The notes under the pieces: model-generated
The model's database searches: none
Seen by the model: only the letters and a program-made list of their open reading frames with translations
What the model was told of the DNA's origin: nothing
NCBI RefSeq assembly: GCF_900250115.1
Contig: NZ_LT984803.1
Span: 310,001 to 374,000 of the forward strand
DNA length: 64,000 bases
Direction of reading: 5' to 3'
Source: Cupriavidus taiwanensis
GTDB taxonomy: Bacteria; Pseudomonadota; Gammaproteobacteria; Burkholderiales; Burkholderiaceae
Part shown: in pieces, positions 17,852-26,120 of the stretch
Position numbering within the stretch: the stretch's first letter is position 1
Layout of the letters: each line of letters opens with the position of its first letter
Position numbers and translations under genes: made by a program

Positions 17852-18781
17852 TCAGGCAAAGGCCTGCAGCGCGCCCTTCATCTTCTTCATCGCCGCCGCC
17901 TCGATCTGGCGGATGCGCTCGGCCGACACGCCGAACTCGTCGGCCAGCTCGTGCAGCGTGGCGCCACCCGAGCCGTCGTCCTCGACGTTGAGCCAGCGCG
18001 CCTCGATGATGCGACGGCTGCGCTCGTCGAGCTTGCCCAGTGCTTCTTCCAGCCCCTCGACCTGCATGCGGTCGTGGCGCCTGGCTTCCATCACGCGGGT
18101 CGGCTCGTTGTGGTTGTCGGCCAGATAGGCGATGGGGGCGAACTCCTCTTCGCCGTCGTCGACCTGGCCTTCGAGCGCCAGGTCGCCGCCCGACAGGCGG
18201 GTTTCCATCTCCATCACTTCGTCGGGCTTGACGTTCAGCTCGCGCGCGACGGCCTCGACCTGCTCCGGCGTGAAGGTGTGCCCGCCCTGCTTGTGGCTGC
18301 GCAGGTTGAAGAACAGCTTGCGCTGGGCCTTGGTGGTGGCCACCTTGACCATGCGCCAGTTCTTCAGCACGTATTCATGGATTTCGGCCTTGATCCAGTG
18401 CATCGCGTACGACACCAGGCGCACGCCCTGGTCCGGATCGAAACGCTTCACCGCCTTCATCAGGCCGATATTGCCTTCCTGGATCAGGTCGGCATGAGGC
18501 AGGCCGTAGCCGAGGTACTGCCGGGCAATCGACACCACCAGGCGCAGGTGCGACATCACCAGCCGGCGCGCCGCGTCGACGGAGTCGTGGTCGCGCAGCT
18601 CGCGCGCGAGGCGTTGCTCTTCTTCCGCGGTCAGCAGCGGAATGCGGTGGACAGCCTGGATATAGCTGTCGAGGTTGCCCACGGTCGCCGGAAAGGTCAG
18701 CGCAAAGCTGCCCGTGTTCCGGGGCACCGTCGGCAGACGGTTGTTCGTCAGGGTTTGGTCGGCAGACAAGACTGCGTTCAC
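17852..18781 (-). CDS. rpoH: RNA polymerase sigma-32 (heat-shock) factor
   Basis: A 309-residue sigma70-family factor that directs transcription of heat-shock genes. Region 2 contains HADLIQEGNIGLMKAVKRFDP. The RpoH box QRKLFFNLRSHK separates sigma-32 from other group members. Region 4.2 is TLHELADEFGVSAERIRQIE. Translation starts at a GTG after AAAGGAG; no ATG is available nearby. The promoter region carries a perfect CIRCE operator, implying HrcA repression of rpoH and so a two-level heat-shock circuit. Confidence 0.97.
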   Translation of the reverse strand: MNAVLSADQTLTNNRLPTVPRNTGSFALTFPATVGNLDSYIQAVHRIPLLTAEEEQRLARELRDHDSVDAARRLVMSHLRLVVSIARQYLGYGLPHADLIQEGNIGLMKAVKRFDPDQGVRLVSYAMHWIKAEIHEYVLKNWRMVKVATTKAQRKLFFNLRSHKQGGHTFTPEQVEAVARELNVKPDEVMEMETRLSGGDLALEGQVDDGEEEFAPIAYLADNHNEPTRVMEARRHDRMQVEGLEEALGKLDERSRRIIEARWLNVEDDGSGGATLHELADEFGVSAERIRQIEAAAMKKMKGALQAFA

Positions 18782-18855
18782 TCAATGGCTCCTTTCGCGT
18801 CCGGCGGTTTGGTTGCCGGTGCGCCGCGGCCCTTGGGGGATCGGCGGCACTGCAA

Positions 18856-18888
18856 CACATCTTAGCACTCTGGCCGGGTGAGTGCTAA
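18856..18888 (-). promoter_or_regulatory. Candidate rpoH promoter overlapped by CIRCE
   Basis: On the reverse strand TTAGCA and TAAGAT are separated by 18 bp. The -35 is one arm of the CIRCE palindrome and the spacer contains the other, so HrcA bound there would block the promoter. The -10 and -35 assignments are by eye. Confidence 0.5.
18862..18888. promoter_or_regulatory. CIRCE operator (HrcA-binding site)
   Basis: A perfect CIRCE element: TTAGCACTC, nine bases, GAGTGCTAA, with no mismatch to the consensus. It lies about 80 bp upstream of the rpoH start codon. HrcA is not encoded in the window. Confidence 0.95.
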
Positions 18889-19124
18889 TTGGAGTTCCGA
18901 TGCCTCCGATAGTTCCCGCGTATCGCCCGGTCCGTTCGGATAGTCAGACGAGCCTTAAAGAGACGGCAACGATACCGGGCACGTCGCGCACTGGTAATTA
19001 GAGCGCGGGGTGGCAACGGGGTTCTGCCGGCCGCCGCAATGCTGTGTTCCACCACCGGCTACACTCGACCGGCGGGCAGCGCACTGGCATGCTTGCGAGC
19101 CTCTTTTATCGGATCGGAGGAGTT
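18889..19124. other. Intergenic region between rpoH and the pirin gene
   Basis: About 235 bp with no convincing gene. A TACACT near position 19065 could be a -10 for the pirin gene but has no good -35. I see no operator or RNA gene here beyond the CIRCE element at its left edge. Confidence 0.4.
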
Positions 19125-20000
19125 ATGTCTGCTATCGAACACTTGCTCAAGCCGCATGTGCGCGACCTGGGCGATTTCACCGTGCGTCGGCTGTTGCCGG
19201 CCGCGGCGACCCAGACCGTCGGGCCGTTTATCTTCTTCGACCATATGGGGCCGGTGCAGCTGCCACCGGGCCAGGGCGCCGACGTGCGCCCGCATCCGCA
19301 TATCGGATTGGCCACGGTCACCTACCTGTTCGAGGGCGAGATCATCCATCGCGACAGCCTGGGCAGCGACCAGGCGATCCGCCCCGGCGACGTCAACTGG
19401 ATGACCGCTGGCCACGGCATCGTCCACTCCGAGCGTTCGCCCGAGCATGTGCGCCCGGAAGGCGCGCGCCTGCACGGCATCCAGACCTGGGTGGCGCTGC
19501 CGCAGCAGCATGAGGGCGCCGAGCCGTCGTTCTTCCACCATCCGGCCGCAACGCTGCCGCGCATCGAGCGGCCCGGCCTGCGCATGGTGGTGATCGCCGG
19601 CGATGCGTTCGGGCAGACTTCGCCAGTCAAGGTCTTCAGCCGCACCCTGTACGTGGCGATCGAGCTGGATGCGGGTGCCAGTGTGGAGATTCCCGCCGAA
19701 CACGCCGAGCGCGGCATCTATCCGGTCGACGGCGCGGTCTCGCTCGACGGAGAGCCGTTGCCGGCCGAGCACATGGTGGTGCTGACGCCGGGCCAGCCGG
19801 CGACGCTGACGGCCACGGCGCCGTCGCGGGTGATGCTGCTCGGCGGCGACCCGACCGACGGGCACCGCTTTATCTACTGGAACTTCGTTGCCAGCAGCAA
19901 GCTGGCGATCGAGGCCGCGGCGCAGCGCTGGGAGGACGACCAGTTCCCGCGCGTGCCGGGCGAGACCGAGCGCATTCCGCTGCCCCCGCGCAAGCCCTGA
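19125..20000 (+). CDS. Pirin-family cupin protein
   Basis: A 291-residue bicupin. The N-terminal cupin has the metal-ligand pattern of pirins: FDHMGP, RPHPHIGLATVTY and GHGIVHSE, with several histidines positioned for iron. Some bacterial pirins have quercetinase activity and others bind metabolic enzymes; neither can be told from the sequence. GGAGGAG ends 5 nt before the chosen ATG and fixes the start. It stands alone between rpoH and ybiB. Confidence 0.92.
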   Translation: MSAIEHLLKPHVRDLGDFTVRRLLPAAATQTVGPFIFFDHMGPVQLPPGQGADVRPHPHIGLATVTYLFEGEIIHRDSLGSDQAIRPGDVNWMTAGHGIVHSERSPEHVRPEGARLHGIQTWVALPQQHEGAEPSFFHHPAATLPRIERPGLRMVVIAGDAFGQTSPVKVFSRTLYVAIELDAGASVEIPAEHAERGIYPVDGAVSLDGEPLPAEHMVVLTPGQPATLTATAPSRVMLLGGDPTDGHRFIYWNFVASSKLAIEAAAQRWEDDQFPRVPGETERIPLPPRKP

Positions 20001-20018
20001 CGGTTGTGCCGGGTCGGC

Positions 20019-21011
20019 TCAGACCGGGCTGGCCCAGGTCACGCGCGTGCCCTGGCGCAGGCATTCGCGGATGGCCTCGATCTGGATCGTGATCGGCGCC
20101 GGCACCGGCACCGCGCCGTCGAGCACGCGACGGATCCAGGCCACGGTCAGGCCGGCATCGCTGCCGGGCGGCAGCTCCGGCACGTCGCCGAGCGAGCCGC
20201 CGGCCTGGCCCACCAGCGTCTGCTGATGGCCTTCATGCAGCCAGTCGATGCGGCCGGTGCGCCGCGCATCGGCCACCACCTCGCCCTCGGTGCCGCGCGC
20301 CAGCAGCACGTTGGCGGGCTCGTGCGAGAAGTAGTCGGTCAGCGTTTCGCGGTATTCGGGGTGCGTGTAGCTGTACAGCCGCAGGCCTTCGGCGGGCGTG
20401 TGCTCGCCCACGGGTTGCAGCATCTTGGCCACCGTATGCGACGAATTGCGCAGGCCGATCACGGTGCGGCGCTCCAGCAGCCGCGACAGCCCGGACGACA
20501 GCACGTCCACCGGCAGCACCGCCAGCGGGCCATTGGCATCGCCATCGCGCAGCATTGCCGAGGCTTCGGCGGTGCTCGCGCACAAGGGCACGCCCAGCGC
20601 CTCGAACAGCGCCATGCTGGTCACGCGGCCCTCGAACTCGCGCGTGCCGTGCACCAGGACGGGGATGCCTTCGCGCGCCAGCAGCAGCGCCAGCAGCGGC
20701 ACCAGGTTGGGCTGCTTGCGCGCGCCGTTGTAGCTGGGAATCACCACTACCTGCCGGTCCGGCGGCGCCGGCAGCGGCTGGCAGTGCGCATGGGCGGCCT
20801 CGAGCATGCCGGCCAGCTCGTGCGGCGCCTCGCCCTTGATGCGATAGGCCATCAGGATGGCGCCCAGTTCCAGGTCGGACACCCGGCCTGCCAGCATGGC
20901 GTCGAACAGGGCCTGCGCGTCCTCGCGCGGCAGTGCGCGCGCGCCGTTGACGCCGCGGCCGATCTCCTTGATGTAGCGGGCGGCGGGAAATGGGGCGGCG
21001 GTGGTGGTCAT
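20019..21011 (-). CDS. ybiB: YbiB/TrpD2-family nucleic-acid-binding protein
   Basis: A 330-residue paralogue of anthranilate phosphoribosyltransferase. ALFDAMLAGRVSDLELGAILMAYRIKGE is the N-terminal helical domain shared with TrpD. The PRPP-binding glycine-rich loop of true TrpD is not recognisable. YbiB proteins bind DNA or RNA rather than anthranilate, and E. coli ybiB is an SOS gene. In several beta-proteobacteria ybiB adjoins nitrate-assimilation genes, and here it follows the nitrate transporter on the same strand. A TATCAT lies about 30 bp upstream as a possible -10. Confidence 0.85.
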   Translation of the reverse strand: MTTTAAPFPAARYIKEIGRGVNGARALPREDAQALFDAMLAGRVSDLELGAILMAYRIKGEAPHELAGMLEAAHAHCQPLPAPPDRQVVVIPSYNGARKQPNLVPLLALLLAREGIPVLVHGTREFEGRVTSMALFEALGVPLCASTAEASAMLRDGDANGPLAVLPVDVLSSGLSRLLERRTVIGLRNSSHTVAKMLQPVGEHTPAEGLRLYSYTHPEYRETLTDYFSHEPANVLLARGTEGEVVADARRTGRIDWLHEGHQQTLVGQAGGSLGDVPELPPGSDAGLTVAWIRRVLDGAVPVPAPITIQIEAIRECLRQGTRVTWASPV

Positions 21012-21102
21012 GGCGGCGTGGGGTAGTCTGTTCTGGGTTCATGATAGCGGAGCGCGGCGGCCGCGCCCATGGCCGCCGCGCGCGCCCCTGCCCCGCCTCG
21101 CC

Positions 21103-21906
21103 CTAGGCCGCTTCCTGCAGCGCCGGATCGCGCTGCTTGCGGTAGAGGAAGTCCAGCACCGCGGTGCGGCAGCCATGGTAGGCCGGATCGTCCGCGAGGG
21201 CCACGCGGTCGCGCGGGCGCGGCAGGTCCACCTTCAGGATCTCGCCGATGGTGGCGGCCGGGCCGTTGGTCATCATCACGATGCGGTCAGCCAGCAGCAC
21301 GGCCTCGTCGACATCGTGCGTCACCATCACCACGGTGCTGCGCGTGCGCGCCACGATCTTGATCAGCTCGTCCTGCAGGTGCGCACGCGTGAGCGCATCC
21401 AGCGCGCCGAAGGGCTCGTCCATCAGCAGCACCTTGGGCGCCATCGCCAGCGCGCGGGCAATGCCCACGCGCTGCTTCATGCCGCCGGAGATCTCGTGCG
21501 GATATTTGCCCTCGGCGTGGCTCAGGCCCACCAGCGCGAGCGTGTCGTGCGTGCGCGCCCTGAGCCGGGCCCTGTCCTCGCTGGCCGCGAACACACGCTC
21601 GACGCCCAGGTAGACGTTCTCGAAGCAAGTCAGCCAAGGCAACAGCGAATGGTTCTGGAACACCACCGCGCGCTCCGGCCCAGGGCCGGCGATTTCGCGC
21701 CCGGCGCAGATCAGCGTGCCGGAGGTGGGCGTGGCCAGTCCCGCCAGCAGGTTCAGCAGCGTGGACTTGCCGCAGCCGGAATGGCCGATCAGCGTGATGA
21801 ACTCGCCCTCGGCGATGTGTAGCCGGATGTCGCGCAGCGCGACGAACGGGCCCTTGCGGGTCTTGAAGGTCTGGCCGACGTTTTCGATGCTGACGAATTT
21901 GTCCAT
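21103..21906 (-). CDS. nrtD: Nitrate-type ABC transporter ATP-binding protein
   Basis: A 267-residue ATPase of the nitrate/sulfonate/taurine class. Walker A is GHSGCGKST, the signature is EISGGMKQR, Walker B is KVLLMDEPF and the switch histidine is in MVTHDVDEA. It powers uptake with the adjacent permease and binding protein and is the last gene of that run, 19 bp after the permease gene. The start that begins MDKFVSIENVGQTF was chosen over one 22 codons upstream. Nitrate specificity is inferred from NrtA and NasT. Confidence 0.92.
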   Translation of the reverse strand: MDKFVSIENVGQTFKTRKGPFVALRDIRLHIAEGEFITLIGHSGCGKSTLLNLLAGLATPTSGTLICAGREIAGPGPERAVVFQNHSLLPWLTCFENVYLGVERVFAASEDRARLRARTHDTLALVGLSHAEGKYPHEISGGMKQRVGIARALAMAPKVLLMDEPFGALDALTRAHLQDELIKIVARTRSTVVMVTHDVDEAVLLADRIVMMTNGPAATIGEILKVDLPRPRDRVALADDPAYHGCRTAVLDFLYRKQRDPALQEAA

Positions 21907-21925
21907 GGCGTCTCTCCCGTAGCGG

Positions 21926-22816
21926 TCAATGGGTGCCGTAGCTGAAGCGCCGGGCCAGCGCCAGCAGCGCATGCTCCAGCAGCAGTCCGATCAGGCCGAT
22001 CACGAAGATCGCGATCACGATGTGCTCGACCTTCAGGTTGTTCCACTCGTCCCACAGCCAGAAGCCGATGCCGGTGCCGCCGGTCAGCATCTCGGCCGCG
22101 ACGATCACCAGCCAGGCCGTGCCGATCGACAGCCGCACGCCGGTCAGCATGTAGGGCAGCACCGCGGGGAACAGCACGCGCGTGAATACCTTCCACTCGG
22201 ACAGGTCGAGCACGCGCGCCACGTTCAGGTAGTCCTGCGGCACGCGCGTGACCCCCACCGCGGTGTTGATCACCATCGGCCAGATCGAGCAGATGAAGAT
22301 CGCCCAGATCGCCGCGGGATTGGCCGCCTTGAACAGCAGCAGCCCGATCGGCAGCCATGCCAGCGGCGAGACCGGCCGCAGCAGGCTGATCACCGGGGCG
22401 GTCATGGCGTTCAGAAAGGCGAAGCGCCCGATCACGAAGCCGGCGGGGATGCCGACCAGCGCGGCCAGGCCGAAGCCCGCCGCCACGCGCGCCAGCGACG
22501 CCAGCACGTTCCAGCCGATGCCCTGGTCATTGGGCCCGTTGCGGTAGAACGGGTCGGCAAACAGCGGCACCGCGGCGTTCCACGTCGCGCCAGGGGTGGG
22601 GATGGCAGGAATCATGGTGGCGATGCCGTGCCAGGCCAGCACGAACAGGGCGAAGCCGAGCAGCGGCGGCACGGCCTTGAGCACCAGCGCGGCGGCGGCG
22701 TCGCGGCGTGCCGCGCGCCGGGCCTGCGCGGCGAGTTCCTGTTCGCGCCGGCGTGTCCTTTCCTTGGTGTCGGGATCGGCTGCGGCATCGGCTGTGGTGT
22801 GGGCAATGGCATTCAC
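21926..22816 (-). CDS. ntrB: Nitrate-type ABC transporter permease
   Basis: A 296-residue permease of the binding-protein-dependent family. A charged N-terminus (residues 1-40) precedes about six membrane helices. The EAA-type cytoplasmic loop, which contacts the ATPase, is represented by DYLNVARVLDLSEWKVFTRV. SIGTAWLVIVAAEMLTGGTGIGFWL is the typical nitrate/sulfonate-permease end. It lies 31 bp after the binding-protein gene in the same direction. Confidence 0.93.
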   Translation of the reverse strand: MNAIAHTTADAAADPDTKERTRRREQELAAQARRAARRDAAAALVLKAVPPLLGFALFVLAWHGIATMIPAIPTPGATWNAAVPLFADPFYRNGPNDQGIGWNVLASLARVAAGFGLAALVGIPAGFVIGRFAFLNAMTAPVISLLRPVSPLAWLPIGLLLFKAANPAAIWAIFICSIWPMVINTAVGVTRVPQDYLNVARVLDLSEWKVFTRVLFPAVLPYMLTGVRLSIGTAWLVIVAAEMLTGGTGIGFWLWDEWNNLKVEHIVIAIFVIGLIGLLLEHALLALARRFSYGTH

Positions 22817-22847
22817 ATCGGGCTCCTTGGGTCAGGGGCACTGCGGA

Positions 22848-24182
22848 TCAGGCGGCAAGCGCGCTGGCGGCCTTGATCTTGAAACCGTCGGCGTAGGCTT
22901 TCGGGTCCTTGCCGTCCCAGACCACGCCGTCGATGAGCTTCGAGCTGCGCATGTCGCTCCTGGGCAGCGGCACCTGCGCGGCGGTGGCGGCCTGCTTGTA
23001 GATGTCGATGCGGTTGACCTGCCTGGCCACCGCGAGGTAGTCCGGATGAGCCTTGAGCAGGCCCCAGCGCTTGTGCTGCGTCAGGAACCACATGCCGTCG
23101 GACAGGAACGGGAAGTTTGCGTTGCCGTCCTGGTAGAACTTCATCGCGTCGGGGTCGTCCCAGGTCTTGCCCAGGCCGTTGGTGTAGCGGCCCAGCATGC
23201 GGTCGAGGATGATTTCCATGTCGGTGTTGACGTAGGACTTGGCGGCGATGGTCTCGGCGGTCTTGCGGCGGTTGGAAGCCGACGCGTCGATGAACTTCGA
23301 TGCCTCCAGCACCGCGGCCACCATCGCGCGCGCCGTGTTCGGATGCTTCTGCACGAACTCCGCGGTGGTGCCCAGGGTCTTTTCCGGATGGTTCTTCCAG
23401 ATCGCCTGCGTGGTCTCGGCGGTGAAGCCAATCTTGTCCGCGATCGCGCGCGCGCCCCACGGCTCGCCCACGCAGAAGCCGTCCATATTGCCCACGCGCA
23501 TGTTGGCCACCATCTGCGGCGGCGGCACCGTGATGGCCTTGGCGTCCCGCATCGGATCGATGCCGTTGGCCGCCAGCCAGTAGTACAGCCACATCGCGTG
23601 CGTGCCGGTGGGGAAGGTCTGGGCGAAGGTGTAGTCGCGCTTTTCCTTCGTCATCAGCGCCTTCAGGCTGGCGCCGTCGCGCACGCCTTTCTCGGCCAGC
23701 TTGGAGGACAGGGTGATGGCCTGGCCGTTGTGGTTCAGGCTCATCAGCACGGCCATGTCCTTCTTCGGCCCGCCGATGCCGAGCTGCACGCCATAGACCA
23801 GGCCGTAGAGCACGTGGGCCGCGTCCAGCTCGCCATTGACCAGCTTGTCGCGCACGCCCGCCCACGAGGCTTCCTTGGTCGGCGTGATCTTGATGCCGTA
23901 CTTCTTGTCGAGCCCGAGCGTGGCCGCCATCACCACCGAGGCGCAGTCGGTCAGCGGGATAAAGCCAATGCGCACCTCGGTCTTCTCCGGCGCGTCGGAG
24001 CCCGCGGCCCAGGCGCCGGCGCGCACCAGCGGATCGACCAGCGTCATCACGCTGGCTCCGGCGATGGTGGCCAGCGCGCGGCGCCGGCCGCTGCTGGCCG
24101 GTACCGCGTCGGCAGCGGCAGCGGCGTCGGAGTTCTGGACGGCTGCGTGCAGCGGCCTGGCATGGCTGAGACGAGAGGGCAT
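22848..24182 (-). CDS. nrtA: CmpA/NrtA-type nitrate-binding protein
   Basis: A 444-residue solute-binding protein for nitrate, nitrite or a related anion. Residues about 34-64 hold a twin-arginine-like export signal, GRRRALATIAGASVM. The mature part opens VRIGFIPLTDCASVVMA, a signature of NrtA/CmpA/NasS proteins. The export signal argues for the transporter component rather than the cytoplasmic sensor NasS. The ATG lies 14 nt after a terminator T-tract, so expression needs antitermination (see the leader entry). First gene of the transporter run. Confidence 0.9.
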   Translation of the reverse strand: MPSRLSHARPLHAAVQNSDAAAAADAVPASSGRRRALATIAGASVMTLVDPLVRAGAWAAGSDAPEKTEVRIGFIPLTDCASVVMAATLGLDKKYGIKITPTKEASWAGVRDKLVNGELDAAHVLYGLVYGVQLGIGGPKKDMAVLMSLNHNGQAITLSSKLAEKGVRDGASLKALMTKEKRDYTFAQTFPTGTHAMWLYYWLAANGIDPMRDAKAITVPPPQMVANMRVGNMDGFCVGEPWGARAIADKIGFTAETTQAIWKNHPEKTLGTTAEFVQKHPNTARAMVAAVLEASKFIDASASNRRKTAETIAAKSYVNTDMEIILDRMLGRYTNGLGKTWDDPDAMKFYQDGNANFPFLSDGMWFLTQHKRWGLLKAHPDYLAVARQVNRIDIYKQAATAAQVPLPRSDMRSSKLIDGVVWDGKDPKAYADGFKIKAASALAA

Positions 24183-24196
24183 TGCATGGCTCCAAG

Positions 24197-24330
24197 AAAA
24201 AAAGCGCCCCCTGGCGCGGCCGGCTTCGCCAGAAGACCGGTGCGCTGCGGGGACGCCGTTGTCCGTGGCGTGACGCGGCCCGCGTTGGCCATGTCCGCCT
24301 GAATTGTCGATCGGCCGCCGTTGGCCGATG
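24197..24330 (-). promoter_or_regulatory. nrtA leader RNA with ANTAR-type hairpins and overlapping terminator
   Basis: Read on the reverse strand. Hairpin P1 (24329-24310) has a 7-bp stem and loop AACGGC. A middle hairpin (24291-24276) has loop AACGCG. A third hairpin (24264-24251) has stem GGAC/GTCC and loop AACGGC. Each loop has A at position 1 and G at position 4, the known ANTAR recognition pattern. The arm GCGTCCCC (24256-24249) can instead pair with GGGGGCGC (24211-24204), directly before a T7 run, forming a terminator that excludes the third hairpin. NasT binding would favour read-through into nrtA. The structure was folded by eye. Confidence 0.75.
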
Positions 24331-24340
24331 CCTGCATGAC

Positions 24341-24355
24341 GCAAGGCGTATGCCA
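24341..24355 (-). promoter_or_regulatory. Sigma54 (-24/-12) promoter of the nitrate transporter operon
   Basis: On the reverse strand TGGCA and TTGC are arranged with the invariant GG and GC ten bases apart, close to the TGGCAC-N5-TTGCW consensus. The predicted start, about 12 nt on, falls at the foot of the first ANTAR hairpin. I could not identify convincing NtrC sites upstream. Confidence 0.75.
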
Positions 24356-24569
24356 GCATCGTGCGGTGCAACATTTCGGGGAACGTTGGGCCGGAAAGGG
24401 GCGAAATGGTCGAAGCCGGTGCGTGCGGGGACGCGGCCGGTGGTGGCGTGGAGCCACCGCCGCTTGGCAGCGGTACCGGACGGTCCAGTCCGGGGCGGAG
24501 CCTAGCGCCACGACCGTGCAGCGCACCGGCCGCGTGCGGCTTCGCACCCCGGTGGCAAATGCGCGGCGT
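24356..24569. other. Region upstream of the nrtA promoter
   Basis: About 210 bp between the nasT stop and the sigma54 promoter, with no gene. It holds a 6-bp inverted repeat GGTGGC/GCCACC with a 5-nt loop at 24442-24458. This could be a nasT 3' hairpin or an activator site about 110 bp from the predicted start. Confidence 0.35.
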
Positions 24570-25208
24570 TCAGCCCATCACGTCGATCACGCGCTGCGCG
24601 GCATCGACAAGCTTCAGCCCGCGTTCCATCGCCATGCTGCGCAGGCGCTTGTAGGCGTCTTCCTCGCTGAGCCCGCGCGCCTGCATCAGCAGTCCCTTGG
24701 CGCGCTCCACCACCTTGCGCTCGGCCAGCTTCAGCCGCGTGGCGTCGAGTTCGGCGCGCAGTTGCTGGTCCAGTTCAAAGCGCGCATAGGCGACGTCGAG
24801 CACGGTCTTGACGCGCTCCGCGCGCAGGCCGTCGACGATATAGGCGGTAATGCCCGCGCTGAGGGCGGCCTTGATGCGCTGGCTGTCGTCGTTGTCGGTG
24901 AACAGCACGATCGGGCGCGGTGCATGCTGGGTCGAGACGCACACGTGCTCGATGGTGTCGCGCGCGGCCGACTCGGACGCGATGATCAGCATGTCGGGCT
25001 GGCTGGCGGTGATCACGTCGGGCAGCCGCAGGTCGGCGTCGACGATCTGGATCTCGGTAAAGCCCGCGTTCACCAGCCCGCTGCGGATGGTCTCGACGTT
25101 GAGGGGATCGGCGTCGAGCGGGTCGCGCACGAGCAGGATGCGCAGCACCCGGCTGGTGGGGGCGGCGGTCGCCGGCGTGGGCGTGGGGGGCGGATGGCGT
25201 CGTGTCAT
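24570..25208 (-). CDS. nasT: ANTAR-domain response regulator, NasT-like
   Basis: A 212-residue RNA-binding regulator. After a Pro/Thr-rich N-terminal tail comes a receiver-like domain (about residues 25-145, [12 protein letters not shown] to AYIVDGL). The ANTAR domain is at the C-terminus ([28 protein letters not shown]). NasT-type proteins prevent termination in leaders of nitrate-assimilation operons when nitrate is present. The partner sensor NasS is not found in this window. The ATG was chosen because residues further upstream are Arg/Ala-rich and unrelated. It is followed on the same strand by the leader it probably controls. Confidence 0.9.
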   Translation of the reverse strand: MTRRHPPPTPTPATAAPTSRVLRILLVRDPLDADPLNVETIRSGLVNAGFTEIQIVDADLRLPDVITASQPDMLIIASESAARDTIEHVCVSTQHAPRPIVLFTDNDDSQRIKAALSAGITAYIVDGLRAERVKTVLDVAYARFELDQQLRAELDATRLKLAERKVVERAKGLLMQARGLSEEDAYKRLRSMAMERGLKLVDAAQRVIDVMG

Positions 25209-25414
25209 GGCTGGCTCTGTTGCAGTGCGCCATGCAAGATTCGCGCCGGGCACGGCCAGGATGGCGCGCCAGTTCGGTGCGGCGGCGCTGCGAGCGTGCC
25301 TGGATTCATTGTATGCGGCGGTACGCAAGGCCAGCCCGCGGTGTATCCTGTTGCCCTGCTGCGCCCGGCACCGGGCCCCGTCGCAGCACCGATCAGAACT
25401 ATCTGGAGAGATGC

Positions 25415-26116
25415 ATGACCGAATTCGTGTTCGCCCCGCCCGCACCCGTTGGCGTGCCTGTGCGCGGCAGCCACGCCAGCTTTCCGGTCCGGCGCGTGTA
25501 CTGCGTCGGCCGCAACTATGCCGCCCATGCCCGGGAAATGGGTTCGGACCCCGACCGCGAGCCGCCGTTCTTCTTCTGCAAGCCGTCCGATGCGGTCAGC
25601 TATGTCGCCGACGGCACCGAGGGCGCCTTCCCGTACCCGCCGGGCACCAGCAACTGCCACTATGAGGTGGAACTGGTGGTGGCGATCGGCAAGGGCGGCC
25701 GCGACATCCCGGTCGAGCAGGCCGCCGGTCATGTGTTCGGCTATGCCGTGGGCCTCGACATGACGCGCCGCGACCTGCAGAACGAATCGAAGAAGACCGG
25801 CCGCCCGTGGGAAACCGGCAAGGCCTTCGACCGCTCCGCGCCGATCGGCCCGATCGTGCCGGTCGCGGCCATCGGCCATCCGGAAAAGGGCGAGGTCACG
25901 CTGTCGGTCAACGGAGTGGAAAAGCAGCGCGGCGATCTCTCGGACCTGATCTGGTCGGTGCCAGAAATGGTGTCGTACCTGTCGAAGCTGTTCGAGCTGC
26001 AGCCCGGCGACCTGATCTTCAGCGGCACGCCCGAGGGCGTGGGGCCGGTGGTCAAGGGCGATGTCATGCAGTGTCACGTCGGCGGCGTGGGCGATCTCAC
26101 CATCAAGGTAGTCTGA
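25415..26116 (+). CDS. Fumarylacetoacetate hydrolase-family protein, probable fumarylpyruvate hydrolase
   Basis: A 233-residue enzyme of the FAH fold. It opens [15 protein letters not shown] and has [11 protein letters not shown] with metal-ligand acidic residues and [11 protein letters not shown] near the end. The short length and these motifs fit the fumarylpyruvate hydrolases of gentisate breakdown (NagK-like) better than the 400-residue tyrosine-pathway enzyme. A GGAGAG precedes the ATG. The gene ends 4 bp before the maleylacetoacetate isomerase gene, so the two form an isomerise-then-hydrolyse pair. No ring-cleaving dioxygenase is in the window. Confidence 0.85.
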   Translation: MTEFVFAPPAPVGVPVRGSHASFPVRRVYCVGRNYAAHAREMGSDPDREPPFFFCKPSDAVSYVADGTEGAFPYPPGTSNCHYEVELVVAIGKGGRDIPVEQAAGHVFGYAVGLDMTRRDLQNESKKTGRPWETGKAFDRSAPIGPIVPVAAIGHPEKGEVTLSVNGVEKQRGDLSDLIWSVPEMVSYLSKLFELQPGDLIFSGTPEGVGPVVKGDVMQCHVGGVGDLTIKVV

Positions 26117-26120
26117 ACCG

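Noticed and set aside
21052..21081. An 11-bp GC-rich inverted repeat between nrtD and ybiB as an nrtD terminator.
   Set aside because: There is no T-run after it on the reverse strand; it may be a chance structure in very GC-rich DNA, so it was not listed as a terminator.
24365..24530. TGCACC- and GGTGC-like half sites upstream of the sigma54 promoter, considered as NtrC sites.
   Set aside because: No pair has the right spacing and symmetry, and one lies too close to the promoter; not claimed.
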